This document shows, one piece after another, positions 51,642 through 61,896 of a stretch of DNA of 64,000 nt. How positions within the stretch are numbered: position 1 is the first letter of the stretch; each line of letters starts with the position of its first letter. The notes beneath the pieces were generated by a model. It did no database searches, was not told where the DNA came from, and saw nothing but the letters and a program-made list of their open reading frames with translations. Source of the DNA: Mesorhizobium sp. LMG 17147 (GTDB lineage: Bacteria; Pseudomonadota; Alphaproteobacteria; Rhizobiales; Rhizobiaceae); the NCBI RefSeq assembly GCF_024297145.1, contig NZ_JANCTC010000012.1:62001-126000 (forward strand), read 5' to 3'. The position numbers and the translations under genes were made by a program.

Positions 51642-53570
51642 CTACGTTGGCGCCGGTTTTTGCCGTTGTGGCGGGTGAATTGGGGCAAGATGGATATGGA
51701 TTCCGGCTTCGCCCACTTCACCGTGCCAGGCGAGGCGTTCGGCCTGCTGCCTGGTGCCAAAGCGCAGTGAAACCCAACCGCCTTGCCCCGGCATGTCACC
51801 GCCGGCGCCGACGTCGAGCGCAGCGTCAGGAAAGCGGATGGCCAACAGCGCCTCGTCGCCGCGCAATACCGTGACCGTATCTTCGTGCCGGTCGGCATGG
51901 AGGCCGGCGGCCAGTTGGAAGACGATCTCGGACTGACGCCCGCCGCCGAGCAGTTGGTCGGTGATGAGGATGCCATCGGCCTGGCGCGCCAAAGTGCGCT
52001 GATGCACGACGCCGAAGCGGCTTCTGTAGCCATCATGCCGGGCGCTCAGCCTCCAGTGCGGTCCCGGCTCGCTCTCCACCAGCGCTGCGACTGCCTTGTG
52101 CGACCAGTTGAAATTTCCAGCGATGGTACTTTGGCTCTTGCCCTCGATGTTCAGCGTGTTGTGCGCTGGTGTGGAGCGGAACCAGTCGCGCCATGCGCCT
52201 CCCGAACCGTAGAGCCAGGTGCCTGGATCGACCAGCACCGGCTCACCGTCGATGCACAGGGTGAGCGACAGCGCGTCGGCATGGCCGTGCGCCGCTATCG
52301 AGAGATATCCGAGCGGTCCATGGTCGAACGTCACTTCGACATTGCGGCCATTCATTGCTCCGCGCCAGACTGAGAGCCCGCCTTGCGCGAATGTCTGCAA
52401 GCCATGCACCGCGGGCGCCGGACCCGACGGCGTACCAAAGAAAAGCGAACGAAAGTCGTCGGGCTCCGGCGCGTTGCCCGGCGTCCCCAGTAAGCCTTGG
52501 ATGGCGGACGCGACGGATCGGATATAGTTCGGCTCGTCCCCCAGCTTCAGCACGTGGCCCTCATCGTCGTCGCCGAAGCGGGCGGCTTTCTGTGGCAGCC
52601 AGCCGACGAAATTGGCGAAGGCGCCCAGACGCGCTTCGACAGCCGAGGGAAACGGCGTTCCCGCCTGGCGTGCCGCGGCGGCGCACAGCAAGATGAGTTC
52701 GGCGCTGAAGGCTGCATAGGTCGGTGTTTGCTCGGCACCTGCGCCATCGGCAAGTATCTGCTTGTGCGTCTCATTCAGGAGGGCGCCGCGGGCGATTTCG
52801 GATCCGGCCCCGAGCGCCAGGCCGACCAGATATTCGCCGGCCAACTCTGCGACCAGATGGTTGTTGGCGGAGGAATATCGCGACGGAAACCGCGGCAGCC
52901 AATAGGCGCTTGCCGCTAGTATCTCACCAGCTTTCCGCAGCGTCGCCGGGTCAAGCTGGTCGCCGACGAGGTCCAGGGTGACGATCAGGCTGATGGCCCG
53001 CAGCGCTACTTCGATGCCGGACGCCCAGCCGATGCCTCGGAACGGTGGATTGGCGGAGTGCCAACTGCCGATTGCCGCCTCGATGGCACTCCGGGATAGA
53101 TCGTCCTCGCAGAGGAGCAGGTGTGCAGCCAGTGGCGGCAATTGCTGCAGCCGGTTGATCTCCCATACATACTTTATATCGCCAAGGTCGCCGCCATGGC
53201 GAAAATCGATGTCGAAAGTATGAGCCTCGGGGCCAGGCCAAAGCCTGCCGGTCACCGGATCAAGACGCCAAAGCTCGGCAGGAAACAACAGTTCAGGCTC
53301 ACGCTTTGGCCATGTCCGCCCGAGTGCAGAAAACCGGCCATGAAGCATCTGTTGCGCGGCCGCCGCTATGGCTTGCCGTTGAGCGTCGGTCGCTGCCAGC
53401 GCAGCATGGCGAAATCCGGGCAGCACTGGGTGCAACCGCGGCGATGGATAGCGCTCCCACCCATCATCGCGGCGGCGCGACGCGATCCTTCGACGTTGCT
53501 CCACCAGCCGGTGCAGCACCTCGGCCGGTTCCATGCTGCGCAATCGGTTGATGTACCAGCCGATTCTCAT
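51642..53570 (-). CDS. Heparinase II/III-like polysaccharide lyase-family protein
   Basis: This 642-aa protein has the alginate-lyase/heparinase II/III fold. The helical N-terminal toroid includes YVWEINRLQQLPPLAAHLLL and SSANNHLVAELAGEYLVG; the latter carries the Asn-His of the active site. The beta-sheet domain follows with HGHADALSLTLCIDGEPVLVDPGTWLY, which holds the second catalytic His region. No signal peptide is evident, so it may act in the cytoplasm, as several EPS-cluster lyase-like proteins do. The start at 53570 trims a short unsupported extension. It may trim nascent polymer. Confidence 0.82.
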   Translation of the reverse strand: MRIGWYINRLRSMEPAEVLHRLVEQRRRIASRRRDDGWERYPSPRLHPVLPGFRHAALAATDAQRQAIAAAAQQMLHGRFSALGRTWPKREPELLFPAELWRLDPVTGRLWPGPEAHTFDIDFRHGGDLGDIKYVWEINRLQQLPPLAAHLLLCEDDLSRSAIEAAIGSWHSANPPFRGIGWASGIEVALRAISLIVTLDLVGDQLDPATLRKAGEILAASAYWLPRFPSRYSSANNHLVAELAGEYLVGLALGAGSEIARGALLNETHKQILADGAGAEQTPTYAAFSAELILLCAAAARQAGTPFPSAVEARLGAFANFVGWLPQKAARFGDDDEGHVLKLGDEPNYIRSVASAIQGLLGTPGNAPEPDDFRSLFFGTPSGPAPAVHGLQTFAQGGLSVWRGAMNGRNVEVTFDHGPLGYLSIAAHGHADALSLTLCIDGEPVLVDPGTWLYGSGGAWRDWFRSTPAHNTLNIEGKSQSTIAGNFNWSHKAVAALVESEPGPHWRLSARHDGYRSRFGVVHQRTLARQADGILITDQLLGGGRQSEIVFQLAAGLHADRHEDTVTVLRGDEALLAIRFPDAALDVGAGGDMPGQGGWVSLRFGTRQQAERLAWHGEVGEAGIHIHLAPIHPPQRQKPAPT

Positions 53571-53686
53571 GCACGCCCCGTCAACGTTTCGGTCCTTGTA
53601 TACCATGCCGTCGAAAAGCTGCGGGCCGGCAATCTTCTTTCCCGTTCGTTGCGGTTAATATCTCCGGCGACCATACGGAGAGAGCG

Positions 53687-54928
53687 ATGCGAAAAGCGGC
53701 GTGTGTTGTTGCCTGGGTGCTCGCCTTGCTTGTGGCGGCCGACGCAGCGCCCATCCCTCTCAAACGCGGCATTGGCGTGCATCAGTGGCTCAACTGGTCG
53801 CCGGTGGAGAAGGACGGAACCTACGTTTGGCCGCCCTATCGCAGCGAAAAGGAGTGGCTTGCGGAAAGCAGGCCGCTCACCGACTGGCCGTCGGGGGAGG
53901 TGTTTGCCCACATCCGATCGATGGGCTTCGACTTCGTCCGGCTGAGCGTCGATCCCGGCCCGCTGCTTGCCAGCGAGGGCGTCAAGCGGCAACAGGCGCT
54001 GGACATACTTGCCGCCGCCGTCGAGCGGATCACGTCGACCGGCCTCAAGGTGGTTTTCGACCTGCATGGCGTCACTCAGGTTCCCGACTACAGCATGGAG
54101 ATGATCTATGGCGGTGCCGACAGCGAGGGCGTTGCCCGCTATCGTCAAATGGTTGTGGCGGTCGCCGCCATGCTGGTCAAGATAGGCACCGACAAAGTCG
54201 CCCTCGAACCTTACAACGAGCCCGCATACTACCCTTGCGATGCGAGCGGCAGCGATGACTGGCAGCGGATCATGGCAGGGACCGTCCACGACATTCGATC
54301 GGTCAGCAGTGAACTTACCATCGTTGCAACCGGCGCCTGCGGCGGCAGCATTGCCGGATTGGTCAACCTCACCCCCGGCTTTGATGACCCCAACCTCTAT
54401 TACAGCTTCCATATGTATGAGCCGCACAGCTTCACCCACCAGCGGCCCGATGACACGATCAGCTTTGCTTCGGGACTTCCCTGGCCGGCCGACAGCAGTA
54501 CACCCGAAGTGGTGTCCGAAACCCTTAAAGCGCGGATGGAAGCTGCCGGCTTGAGCCGGGTGGAGCAGATGATGAACATGGCCACCGCGCGCCAAGCAAT
54601 CGCGAAGTATTTCGAGCAGAACTGGGGCCAGGGCCAACTGAAGGCGAGCTTTCGCCAGGCTGTCGACTGGGCTGAAGGCCATGGCATTCCCAGCCGGCGG
54701 CTCTTCATGGGCGAATTCGGCGCTATCCTCATGTCCGCGGACGGCCGCATGGGCGCCTTTGAGGCCGACCGTTCGCGCTATCTCAAGGCAGTGCGCGGAG
54801 AGGCCGAACGCTTTGCGATCCCATGGTCTGTCTGGGAGTTCTCCAATCCCTATGGGATGAGCCTCATCCTGCCCGATGGCCCCCCGGTACCCGACCCGGA
54901 GATGCTGCAGGCATTGGGCCTGCCATAG
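53687..54928 (+). CDS. Secreted glycoside hydrolase family 5 (cellulase-type)
   Basis: This 413-aa protein has a signal peptide MRKAACVVAWVLALLVAADA and a mature (beta/alpha)8 barrel. The acid/base glutamate is in ALEPYNEPAYY and the nucleophile glutamate in FMGEFGAIL, as in GH5. VFDLHGVTQ and FHMYEPHSFTHQ carry the flanking His/Tyr residues. The start has ACGGAGAGAG upstream. Polysaccharide loci often carry such endoglucanases to tailor or release polymer. Substrate specificity is not visible. Confidence 0.85.
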   Translation: MRKAACVVAWVLALLVAADAAPIPLKRGIGVHQWLNWSPVEKDGTYVWPPYRSEKEWLAESRPLTDWPSGEVFAHIRSMGFDFVRLSVDPGPLLASEGVKRQQALDILAAAVERITSTGLKVVFDLHGVTQVPDYSMEMIYGGADSEGVARYRQMVVAVAAMLVKIGTDKVALEPYNEPAYYPCDASGSDDWQRIMAGTVHDIRSVSSELTIVATGACGGSIAGLVNLTPGFDDPNLYYSFHMYEPHSFTHQRPDDTISFASGLPWPADSSTPEVVSETLKARMEAAGLSRVEQMMNMATARQAIAKYFEQNWGQGQLKASFRQAVDWAEGHGIPSRRLFMGEFGAILMSADGRMGAFEADRSRYLKAVRGEAERFAIPWSVWEFSNPYGMSLILPDGPPVPDPEMLQALGLP

Positions 54929-55094
54929 GTGCCGTCACTCGCCCTCACCAACGAACAACCGGTGGCAACCCCTGACCGCCAGGCTCCATCGACGATGGCC
55001 CGTGGCAGCTTTCTCCCGGTTGGGTTGTGTCGGCACGAAGTGTTTAACACATTTGTTGTACTGAAGTGAGGAATGCGCGCGCCTAGGGGGAACA

Positions 55095-57020
55095 ATGTGT
55101 GGAATTGCCGGATGGATCGGTCGAAGGGCTAAAAATCCACAAGAGCGGGCCGCCAGAATGTCAAACGCATTGCGGCATCGCGGTCCCGATGCCGAAGGCA
55201 CCGAGATATTGGACCTGAATACCGGCGAGCAACAATTGGCATTGGTCCATCGCCGCCTAGCGATCATTGACTTGGCGCCCGAGTCGAATCAGCCGATGCA
55301 GATTGAGGACGGCCGTCTCAAAATAATTTTCAACGGAGAGATATATAACTACATCGAGTTGCGCCAGGAACTGATCGGCCTTGGCCATCAATTTCGAACG
55401 CGCTCCGATACCGAGGTGCTGCTCCGAGCCTACGATCAATGGCGCTTGTCCATGTTCGACCGGCTGAGCGGCATGTTCGCCTTTGCACTCTGGGATGCTC
55501 AGAGGCAGGAATTGATTCTCGCCCGGGATCCCTTCGGGGAAAAGCCGCTTTACCTCATGCAAAGCGAAAAATTGCTGCTGTTTGCCTCGGAAATCAACGC
55601 ATTGTTGTCGGCGCAGCAAGATGCGCAGCAACTCGATCTGGATGCCGTGGACGAGTATCTGAACTGGCGTTACGTGCCGGGACCACGCACGCTTTTTAAA
55701 CAGATCCGCAAGCTCAATCCCGGAAGCTATGCTGTCTGGTCGCAAGGGGTAGTCAAGGAAACGCGCTACTATACGCCTCCGGACCAGGCGGCCGTGACCG
55801 AGCGGGTCGACGGAAAAACCGCCAAGCGGCGATTTCTGGAACTGCTCGACCATTCCGTCGAGATCAGGATGCGCAGCGATGCACCTTTTGGGGCCTTTCT
55901 CTCCGGAGGGCTCGACTCCTCGGCTATCGTCGCGCTGATGGCCAGGCACAGCGCCACGCCCATTCGCACGTTTTCTGTCGGGTTCGACGACGCAGCCTAT
56001 AGCGAATTTGCATTCGCCCGACGCGTTGCCGATCATTTCAAAACCGATCATTGCGAACTTGTAATCCAGCCAGGCGATCTGATGGATCACCTGCCGGCGA
56101 TGGTTCGCCAACGCGGGGCACCTGTTTCGCAAAGCAGCGATATTCCAATTTACCTAATGTCGGAGCGAGCCTCGCAAGACGTCAAGATGGTGCTCACCGG
56201 CGAAGGAGCCGACGAGATTCTCGGCGGCTATCCCAAGCATCGCGCGGAATCACTGGCCGGGATCTACCAGTCGCTTGTCCCAGCCTCGCTGCACGATAAC
56301 GTCCTTTCCCCTGTGGTACGCGCGATGCCGGGCGCGTCGGCCAAGGTCGATACGTTTGCCCGCACCGCGGGCGAAAGGGACTTTGCCGCCCGGATGGTCT
56401 CCTGGTTTGGAGCCGTTTCCGCGCAGCAGCGCGCTTGCCTGATCGGTGCGTCCGCAAATCGCCGTTATGAGCGCAACGAGTTTCCGTTCTCGTCAAGCGC
56501 TGCGGCCTCCCATCTTCGCCGCGTGCTGTTTTTCGATCAGACGTCGTGGCTGCCTGACAATCTCCTGGAACGAGGCGACCACATGATGATGGCCGGTTCA
56601 ATCGAAGGAAGAATGCCGTTCCTCGATCGCGACCTGGTTTCGTTCGTCAGCAAATTGCCCGATCGCTACAGGCTGGGTTGGTTGCACAGCAAGCAGATCC
56701 TGCGCGACAGCATGGCCAATATCCTCCCGGAGGAAATTCTCAGCCGCCGCAAGGTCGGGTTCAAGGTACCGGTCGCCGAATGGTTTCGCGGATCGATGAG
56801 GAACTACGTGCATGACCATCTTTGCTCGCCTCACTCCGTCATTCGCAGCTATCTGAGTCCGAAACAGCTTGATCAAATCGTCTCCGAACACACCACGCGT
56901 GCCGCTGACCACGAAAAACTGATATGGGCGCTGTTGAATTTGGAGATATTCCACCGCGAATTCAGGCTCGAAGCGCCGCCGCGATCGTCGGCCTCAGCGC
57001 TTGACCGGTTGACGGCTTGA
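55095..57020 (+). CDS. asnB: Asparagine synthase (glutamine-hydrolysing) of the polysaccharide cluster
   Basis: This 641-aa protein has the AsnB two-domain form. Cys2 after the cleaved Met is the glutaminase nucleophile (MCGIAGWIGR), RRLAIIDL and NGEIYNY are conserved, and the synthetase ATP loop is SGGLDSSAIVALM. GEGADEILGGYP is the pyrophosphate-contact motif. Members of this family in EPS clusters may amidate sugar acids rather than make free asparagine, which would suit uronic acids made by the wecB/wecC genes; this is inference. The 3' end overlaps the convergent glycosyltransferase by 27 bp. Confidence 0.88.
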   Translation: MCGIAGWIGRRAKNPQERAARMSNALRHRGPDAEGTEILDLNTGEQQLALVHRRLAIIDLAPESNQPMQIEDGRLKIIFNGEIYNYIELRQELIGLGHQFRTRSDTEVLLRAYDQWRLSMFDRLSGMFAFALWDAQRQELILARDPFGEKPLYLMQSEKLLLFASEINALLSAQQDAQQLDLDAVDEYLNWRYVPGPRTLFKQIRKLNPGSYAVWSQGVVKETRYYTPPDQAAVTERVDGKTAKRRFLELLDHSVEIRMRSDAPFGAFLSGGLDSSAIVALMARHSATPIRTFSVGFDDAAYSEFAFARRVADHFKTDHCELVIQPGDLMDHLPAMVRQRGAPVSQSSDIPIYLMSERASQDVKMVLTGEGADEILGGYPKHRAESLAGIYQSLVPASLHDNVLSPVVRAMPGASAKVDTFARTAGERDFAARMVSWFGAVSAQQRACLIGASANRRYERNEFPFSSSAAASHLRRVLFFDQTSWLPDNLLERGDHMMMAGSIEGRMPFLDRDLVSFVSKLPDRYRLGWLHSKQILRDSMANILPEEILSRRKVGFKVPVAEWFRGSMRNYVHDHLCSPHSVIRSYLSPKQLDQIVSEHTTRAADHEKLIWALLNLEIFHREFRLEAPPRSSASALDRLTA

Positions 57021-58112
57021 CGCGGCCGACCGCCAGACATCGCAGATTGCGCCGACAAACGGGGCGAGCTCAAGCCGTTCCCGATGCACGGCCATGGCAC
57101 CGGCACCAAGCCTTGCCCTCAGTGCCGGGTCCTCCACGAGGCAGCTCAACGCGTCGGTCAACGCTGTAACATCGCCTGGCGGCACCAGCAGCCCGGATTG
57201 CCCGTCGGTGATTATGTCTTCGACCGCGCCAACCGGGGTCGCCACCACCGCCAAACCGGCTGCCATGCCTTCGATCACCGACATCGGCAGATTTTCGGCG
57301 AAGGAGGGAAGAACCAGAATATCGGCCGAAGAAATCAGCGATGCGACATCGTCCGGTCCCACCCAACCCGGAAAGGCGATCCGGTCTGCAATCCCCAGCG
57401 CGGCTGACTTTGTCCGTGCCGCCTCGACCTCGCCATCGCCGGCAATCGTGGCGCGCCAATTCTTGACAGGGCTCATGCGGTGCAGTGCCTCCAGCAATTG
57501 CGGTACGCCCTTGCGGTCGCCGATGCGGCCCAGGAACAGGATATGCACATGGTCGCCGCCGCCGACATGCGCCAGCGAGGGGACTTCGGTCGCATTGGGC
57601 ACGATCACGATATTGCCGGCTGCGCCCGGCGCCCGGCTGGCGACGAAATCGCGCCAAAGCCTGCCCAAAACGATCACCCGATCGGCGTGCTCGAACAGAG
57701 CTTTGATACGGCGGCTTATGACACCGCGGTCGGCTTTCCAGAATGTCTGATACTGCGCCCCGTGCAAATGCAGGACATAGGGTATCGACAGCAGCCGTGC
57801 GCAGGCGGCGATCACCATCTTGCGGTAGGTGCTGCCGGAAACTGAGATGTTGATGTGAATGACATCGGCACGTCCAGCCACACGCGCTTTAAGCATCCGT
57901 AAGCAAAAGCCGAGCATATAGAAGATCGAAAGTCCGACATGCCCCGGGCCACGGCTGGCAAGGAAGCACACATCGATGTCGGCGATTTCTTGCCGTTCGA
58001 ACTCCTGCTTCAGCGCCCCCATGATGCGGTCGATGCCGCCCTGCCCCGAAACGCCCGACGGCGTCGCGACCAGGACATGTATTTTTCGATCGGATATGAG
58101 GCGCTGCAACAT
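56994..58112 (-). CDS. GT4-family glycosyltransferase
   Basis: This 372-aa GT-B enzyme has a donor-binding EX7E motif in AENLPMSVIEGMAAGL. VPNATEVPSL and HILFLGRIGDRKGVPQLLEAL are the standard GT4 start of the second Rossmann lobe. It transfers a sugar from an NDP-sugar to a lipid-linked acceptor; the sugar is unknown. It is convergent with asnB and divergent from the flippase gene across 169 bp, which is AT-richer than its surroundings and should hold both promoters. Confidence 0.85.
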   Translation of the reverse strand: MLQRLISDRKIHVLVATPSGVSGQGGIDRIMGALKQEFERQEIADIDVCFLASRGPGHVGLSIFYMLGFCLRMLKARVAGRADVIHINISVSGSTYRKMVIAACARLLSIPYVLHLHGAQYQTFWKADRGVISRRIKALFEHADRVIVLGRLWRDFVASRAPGAAGNIVIVPNATEVPSLAHVGGGDHVHILFLGRIGDRKGVPQLLEALHRMSPVKNWRATIAGDGEVEAARTKSAALGIADRIAFPGWVGPDDVASLISSADILVLPSFAENLPMSVIEGMAAGLAVVATPVGAVEDIITDGQSGLLVPPGDVTALTDALSCLVEDPALRARLGAGAMAVHRERLELAPFVGAICDVWRSAASSRQPVKR

Positions 58113-58281
58113 GATGGTACCCTAAATAACACAGACCGGGTAACTGCAAAGCAAACGTTCCCAATAAGGTTTACGGCAAATCTTTTAGTTCAAACTGAAT
58201 CTGTTCACCCTTCGCCGTCATCGCGCTGGATTTTCCGCCAGTCGGCGGCTAGTCGAAGGTGAGTTTTCCAGGGACACGCCC

Positions 58282-59721
58282 TTGCTGCTCCGTTCCACGC
58301 TCATTTATGCTCCGGCGATCCTGCTGACGCGAATTTCGGCGCTGCTCCTGCTGGTCGTCGTGACCCGTTTAATCGACCAGACCGAGTATGGCCTGCTCAC
58401 CCTGGTGGTGACCGTCGGTGAAATGACCGACATTGCCGTCACCAACTGGCTGCGTATCGCCTTGCTCAGGCTTGGCGGAAAGGGCGAGGTCAGCGGCGGC
58501 AGCCTGATGCTGGCGGGGCAGGTGTTGCTTGCGACCACGGCCCTGGCGCTGGTCATATCGGTAGGCGCGTCGGCGGTGATCGTGCCTGAACGCTGGGTCG
58601 AGTTCGCGATCGCGGTCTGCGGCTATCTGGTCGCTGGGTCCATCAGCCGCTTCGCCTTGACGGTGCTGCAGATGCAGCAGCGCCATTCGGTCTATTCGAT
58701 GCTAGAAGCCCTGCGTGCCCTGCTGCAACTCGCGTTACCGATCGGCGCTATCCTTGTCTTTCAGGACAGCTTTCTGACGGTGTCGCTCGGTTCGAGCCTC
58801 GGCGCCTTGATTGCCGGCATCGTGGCGGGGATCATGGCATCCCGACGCGTCGTTACCGGTCCGCCGCGTTTCACCCACAGAGACTTCTTTGCGCTCGGTG
58901 TGCCGCTGATCATCATGGCGCTGGTTGGGTTCGGGCTCAACAGCGCGGAGCGTCTGTTCCTCAAGTTCTATTACGATGCCAGCGCCGTGGCGATCTTCGC
59001 CGCAGCCTATGCGTTAGCCCGCCAACCGATCGACATGGTCGCCAACGCCATCAACATGGGCGCCTTTCCCGAGGTGGTCAGCCGCTTCGACGAGGACGGG
59101 CCCGCGGCATCGGGTCTGCTGCTGTCGCAGTTGATGGCCTTGATGATGCGGCTTTGCCTGCCGATTGCAGCGATGCTGGTCGCGCTCAGCAGCGATATCA
59201 CCGAGCTCATGCTGCCCTCGCAATATCACGGCCGCTTCGGCCTGCTGTTTCCGATCATTGCCTTCAGCGTGCTGTGCGCCAACCTCACCAGCTTCGTCTA
59301 TGGCGTCGTGGTGCACGCGCACAAGCGGCCGTGGCTGCTGATCATCGCCAATCTCTTCGGCTCGGTGGCAACAATCGCATTGTCCCTGCTGTTGATCCCC
59401 CCGATGGCCGAGATCGGTGCGGCTTTGGCGCTTGCGGGCGGCTCGGTGGTTGGCTCCATAACCTGCATCATCATCAGCGAGCGGCTTACGCCGGTGCCGG
59501 TGCCGTGGCGCGACATCGGTGTCTCGGTGATCATCTCGCTCAGCACGGGGGTGGCCGCCAAGCTTGCCAGCATGGTGGCCGGCGACGTGCCGGCAATCTT
59601 CCCGCTTATCGCCGGCGGCACCGTTGGCGCTGCGGTTTTCTTCGGACTGACCTCGTTGTTCCATCCTGTAGCAGCGACGCAATTCGTCGCCCAGCTGCGG
59701 GCGCGGCTGCGGATCGCGTAA
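58282..59721 (+). CDS. Wzx-type oligosaccharide flippase (MOP superfamily)
   Basis: This 479-aa membrane protein has about 12 to 14 hydrophobic helices. SALLLLVVVTRLIDQTEYGLLTLV and LNSAERLFLKFYYDASAVAIFAAAYAL are the recurrent signatures of polysaccharide-repeat exporters. No ATG is available at the head: a TTG at 58282 is the best start, with GGGACAC upstream. It likely moves a lipid-linked repeat unit across the inner membrane. No Wzy polymerase was recognised in the window. Confidence 0.85.
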   Translation: MLLRSTLIYAPAILLTRISALLLLVVVTRLIDQTEYGLLTLVVTVGEMTDIAVTNWLRIALLRLGGKGEVSGGSLMLAGQVLLATTALALVISVGASAVIVPERWVEFAIAVCGYLVAGSISRFALTVLQMQQRHSVYSMLEALRALLQLALPIGAILVFQDSFLTVSLGSSLGALIAGIVAGIMASRRVVTGPPRFTHRDFFALGVPLIIMALVGFGLNSAERLFLKFYYDASAVAIFAAAYALARQPIDMVANAINMGAFPEVVSRFDEDGPAASGLLLSQLMALMMRLCLPIAAMLVALSSDITELMLPSQYHGRFGLLFPIIAFSVLCANLTSFVYGVVVHAHKRPWLLIIANLFGSVATIALSLLLIPPMAEIGAALALAGGSVVGSITCIIISERLTPVPVPWRDIGVSVIISLSTGVAAKLASMVAGDVPAIFPLIAGGTVGAAVFFGLTSLFHPVAATQFVAQLRARLRIA

Positions 59722-59764
59722 GGCGGAGTCCAGGGCCGACGCCTGTTTGTGAGGGAACGCGAAT

Positions 59765-60568
59765 CTATAAACCGGCGTTTCGGCGCCAGCGACGCTCCCA
59801 GAACTCCCGGCAGAGCAGCCCGGCATAGGCGGTGTTGGCATCGTAGTAGCGGCGCCACAAGCGTCGCGGCTCCTGGACGACGCGGAACAGCCACTCCAGG
59901 CCGGCCGCTTGTATCAGCCTCGGCGCACGGGCAACCTTGCCGCCATAGACGTCGAAACTGCCGCCCACGCCCATCACGAAGCTTGGGGCGAGTTCATCGC
60001 GGTAGCGTTTGAGAAAGCGTTCCTTCCGCGGTGTCGGCATGGCCACCAACAGGCAGTCGGCATCAGAGGCGTTGATCGCCGCGACGATCCCGGCCTCGTC
60101 CTCCGGCTTGAAATAGCCGTTGCGCGTTCCCGCTATGCTGAGGCTCGGATGCTCATTGGCAAGTCTCGCTACGACCGCATCGAGAACGTGCTGTTCGGCC
60201 CCCAGCAGATACGGCCTGAATCCACGCATCGCGCAGAGGCTCAGCAGATTGATCATGATGTCGACGCCCGCCACCCGCTCGGGCAACGCGACGCCGCACA
60301 AACGCGCGCCCCAAAGCACGCCGATGCCATCGACATTGACCACGTCCGCCCCGGCCACGTCCTCGCGCAGTTCGGCATTCTGGCGCATGGTCACCAGCTT
60401 GGCGACGTTAACCACCACATGATGCAGCGGCCGCCGCAGGGTCATCGCCTCTTCGGCGATGGCCAGCGTCTCTGCCATGGTCAGCGCATGGATAGGTGCG
60501 CCAAGGAACTCCCGGCGCCGTGACGCCAACAGGGAATGCTGCGCCCATGCCGGGGCGTGCGCGCTCAT
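59765..60568 (-). CDS. wecG: WecG/TagA/CpsF-family glycosyltransferase
   Basis: This 267-aa GT26 enzyme has VNVAKLVTMRQNAELREDVAGADVVNVDGIGV, the family's catalytic-Asp region. LLGAEQHVLDAV, CLLVAMPTPRKERFL and VMGVGGSFDVYGGKVARAPRLIQAAGLEWLFRV follow, and the C-terminal arginine-rich tail binds membrane. In enteric bacteria WecG adds ManNAcA to lipid I. The start at 60568 overlaps the dehydrogenase stop (ATGA), trimming an upstream extension. Neighbours that make UDP-ManNAcA fit this donor. Confidence 0.87.
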   Translation of the reverse strand: MSAHAPAWAQHSLLASRRREFLGAPIHALTMAETLAIAEEAMTLRRPLHHVVVNVAKLVTMRQNAELREDVAGADVVNVDGIGVLWGARLCGVALPERVAGVDIMINLLSLCAMRGFRPYLLGAEQHVLDAVVARLANEHPSLSIAGTRNGYFKPEDEAGIVAAINASDADCLLVAMPTPRKERFLKRYRDELAPSFVMGVGGSFDVYGGKVARAPRLIQAAGLEWLFRVVQEPRRLWRRYYDANTAYAGLLCREFWERRWRRNAGL

Positions 60569-61896
60569 GCGGCCTGCTCCCTTGCAAGCGGCACTTGTGC
60601 GATCTCTGGTTTCTTGCCTTCGATGCGGGCGTCCGGCTTGCGCGCCTTGCGCCACGTCCACAGGCCCCTCGTATCGACGAGCTTCTTGTCCTTGAGCGCT
60701 TCGGGGTCGACCAGATTGAATTGCCGATGGTCGACCAGCAGGACGACGATATCGGATTTGTCGATGGCTGAAAGTGCATCGGTGAACACGATGCCTCTGC
60801 CCTCGAGCTCGTGCGGCAGCGCATTTGTGTTGGGTTCAGCCGCAATGATCTTCACATTGGGGATATCGGACAGAAGCTTCACCACTTCGACGGCCGGGCT
60901 CTCGCGCAAATCGTCGATGTTGGCTTTGAAGCTGAGGCCAAGACAGGCGATCGTCTGTTTGCAGGAGGGATCGAGCAAGGCCTCGATATCCCTGACCACC
61001 GACATGGGCCGCTCGGAATTGATCCGGCGTGCCGAAGCCATCAACCGCGTGCTGTTGGGTGCGGCATCGATGATAAAATATGGATCGACCGCAATGCAGT
61101 GACCGCCAACGCCCGGGCTCGGCTGGAGGATGTTCACGCGAGGGTGCCGATTGGCGAGATCGATCACTTCCCATACATTGAGAGACAGATCCTGACACAC
61201 TGCGGCAAGCTCGTTGGCAAAGGCGATGTTGACGTCGCGGAATGCGTTCTCCGTCAGTTTCACCAGCTCAGCACTTTCGGCCGTTGTCATGAACAGGTCG
61301 CCGGTGACGAAGGTCGAATAGAGTGCCGCGGTCCGTTCCGACGATTTGCGGGACAATCCACCGATCGAGCGATCATTGTTGATCAGCTCGGTCAGCACCT
61401 TTCCCGGCAGCACGCGCTCCGGCGAATAGGCGACCAGCACATCGGCGTCTTCGCCATGCTGGACAGGAAATTTGAGATCGGGCCGCAATTCGGCAAGCAG
61501 CCCGGTCATGATCCGCGTGGTTCCGACCGGCGATGTCGACTCCAATACCACAAGGTCTCCCCGCTTCAGCACTGGGGCGATGCTTCGTGCCGCCGCGAGC
61601 ACGTAGGTGACGTCCGGCTTATGGTCGTGGGTCATCGGGGTCGGCACGGCGATGATATAGGCGTCCGCCGGCTGCGGCGTGCTGTAGGCCATGAGCTTGC
61701 CGTTCGCCACGACCTTCTGGATCAGACCGTCAAGGTCCGGCTCGACGATGTGGATTTCGCCGCGGTTAACCTTCTCGACCACCGCTCCGTTGACATCGAC
61801 GCCAATGACGTTGAGCCCGCGGCTGGCGAAAATGGCGCAGGTCGGCAGGCCGATATAGCCCATGCCGATTACGGAAACGGTTTTGATTTCAGCCAT
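60565..61896 (-). CDS. wecC: UDP-N-acetyl-D-mannosamine dehydrogenase
   Basis: This 443-aa UDP-sugar dehydrogenase has the NAD fold VSVIGMGYIGLPTCAIFASRG. The catalytic cysteine lies in PSPGVGGHCIAVDPYF, with the preceding TENAFRDVNIAFANEL lysine helix variant. It oxidises UDP-ManNAc to UDP-ManNAcA in two steps. The ATG at 61896 overlaps the epimerase stop by 8 bp; earlier in-frame starts are not supported. Confidence 0.9.
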   Translation of the reverse strand: MAEIKTVSVIGMGYIGLPTCAIFASRGLNVIGVDVNGAVVEKVNRGEIHIVEPDLDGLIQKVVANGKLMAYSTPQPADAYIIAVPTPMTHDHKPDVTYVLAAARSIAPVLKRGDLVVLESTSPVGTTRIMTGLLAELRPDLKFPVQHGEDADVLVAYSPERVLPGKVLTELINNDRSIGGLSRKSSERTAALYSTFVTGDLFMTTAESAELVKLTENAFRDVNIAFANELAAVCQDLSLNVWEVIDLANRHPRVNILQPSPGVGGHCIAVDPYFIIDAAPNSTRLMASARRINSERPMSVVRDIEALLDPSCKQTIACLGLSFKANIDDLRESPAVEVVKLLSDIPNVKIIAAEPNTNALPHELEGRGIVFTDALSAIDKSDIVVLLVDHRQFNLVDPEALKDKKLVDTRGLWTWRKARKPDARIEGKKPEIAQVPLAREQAA

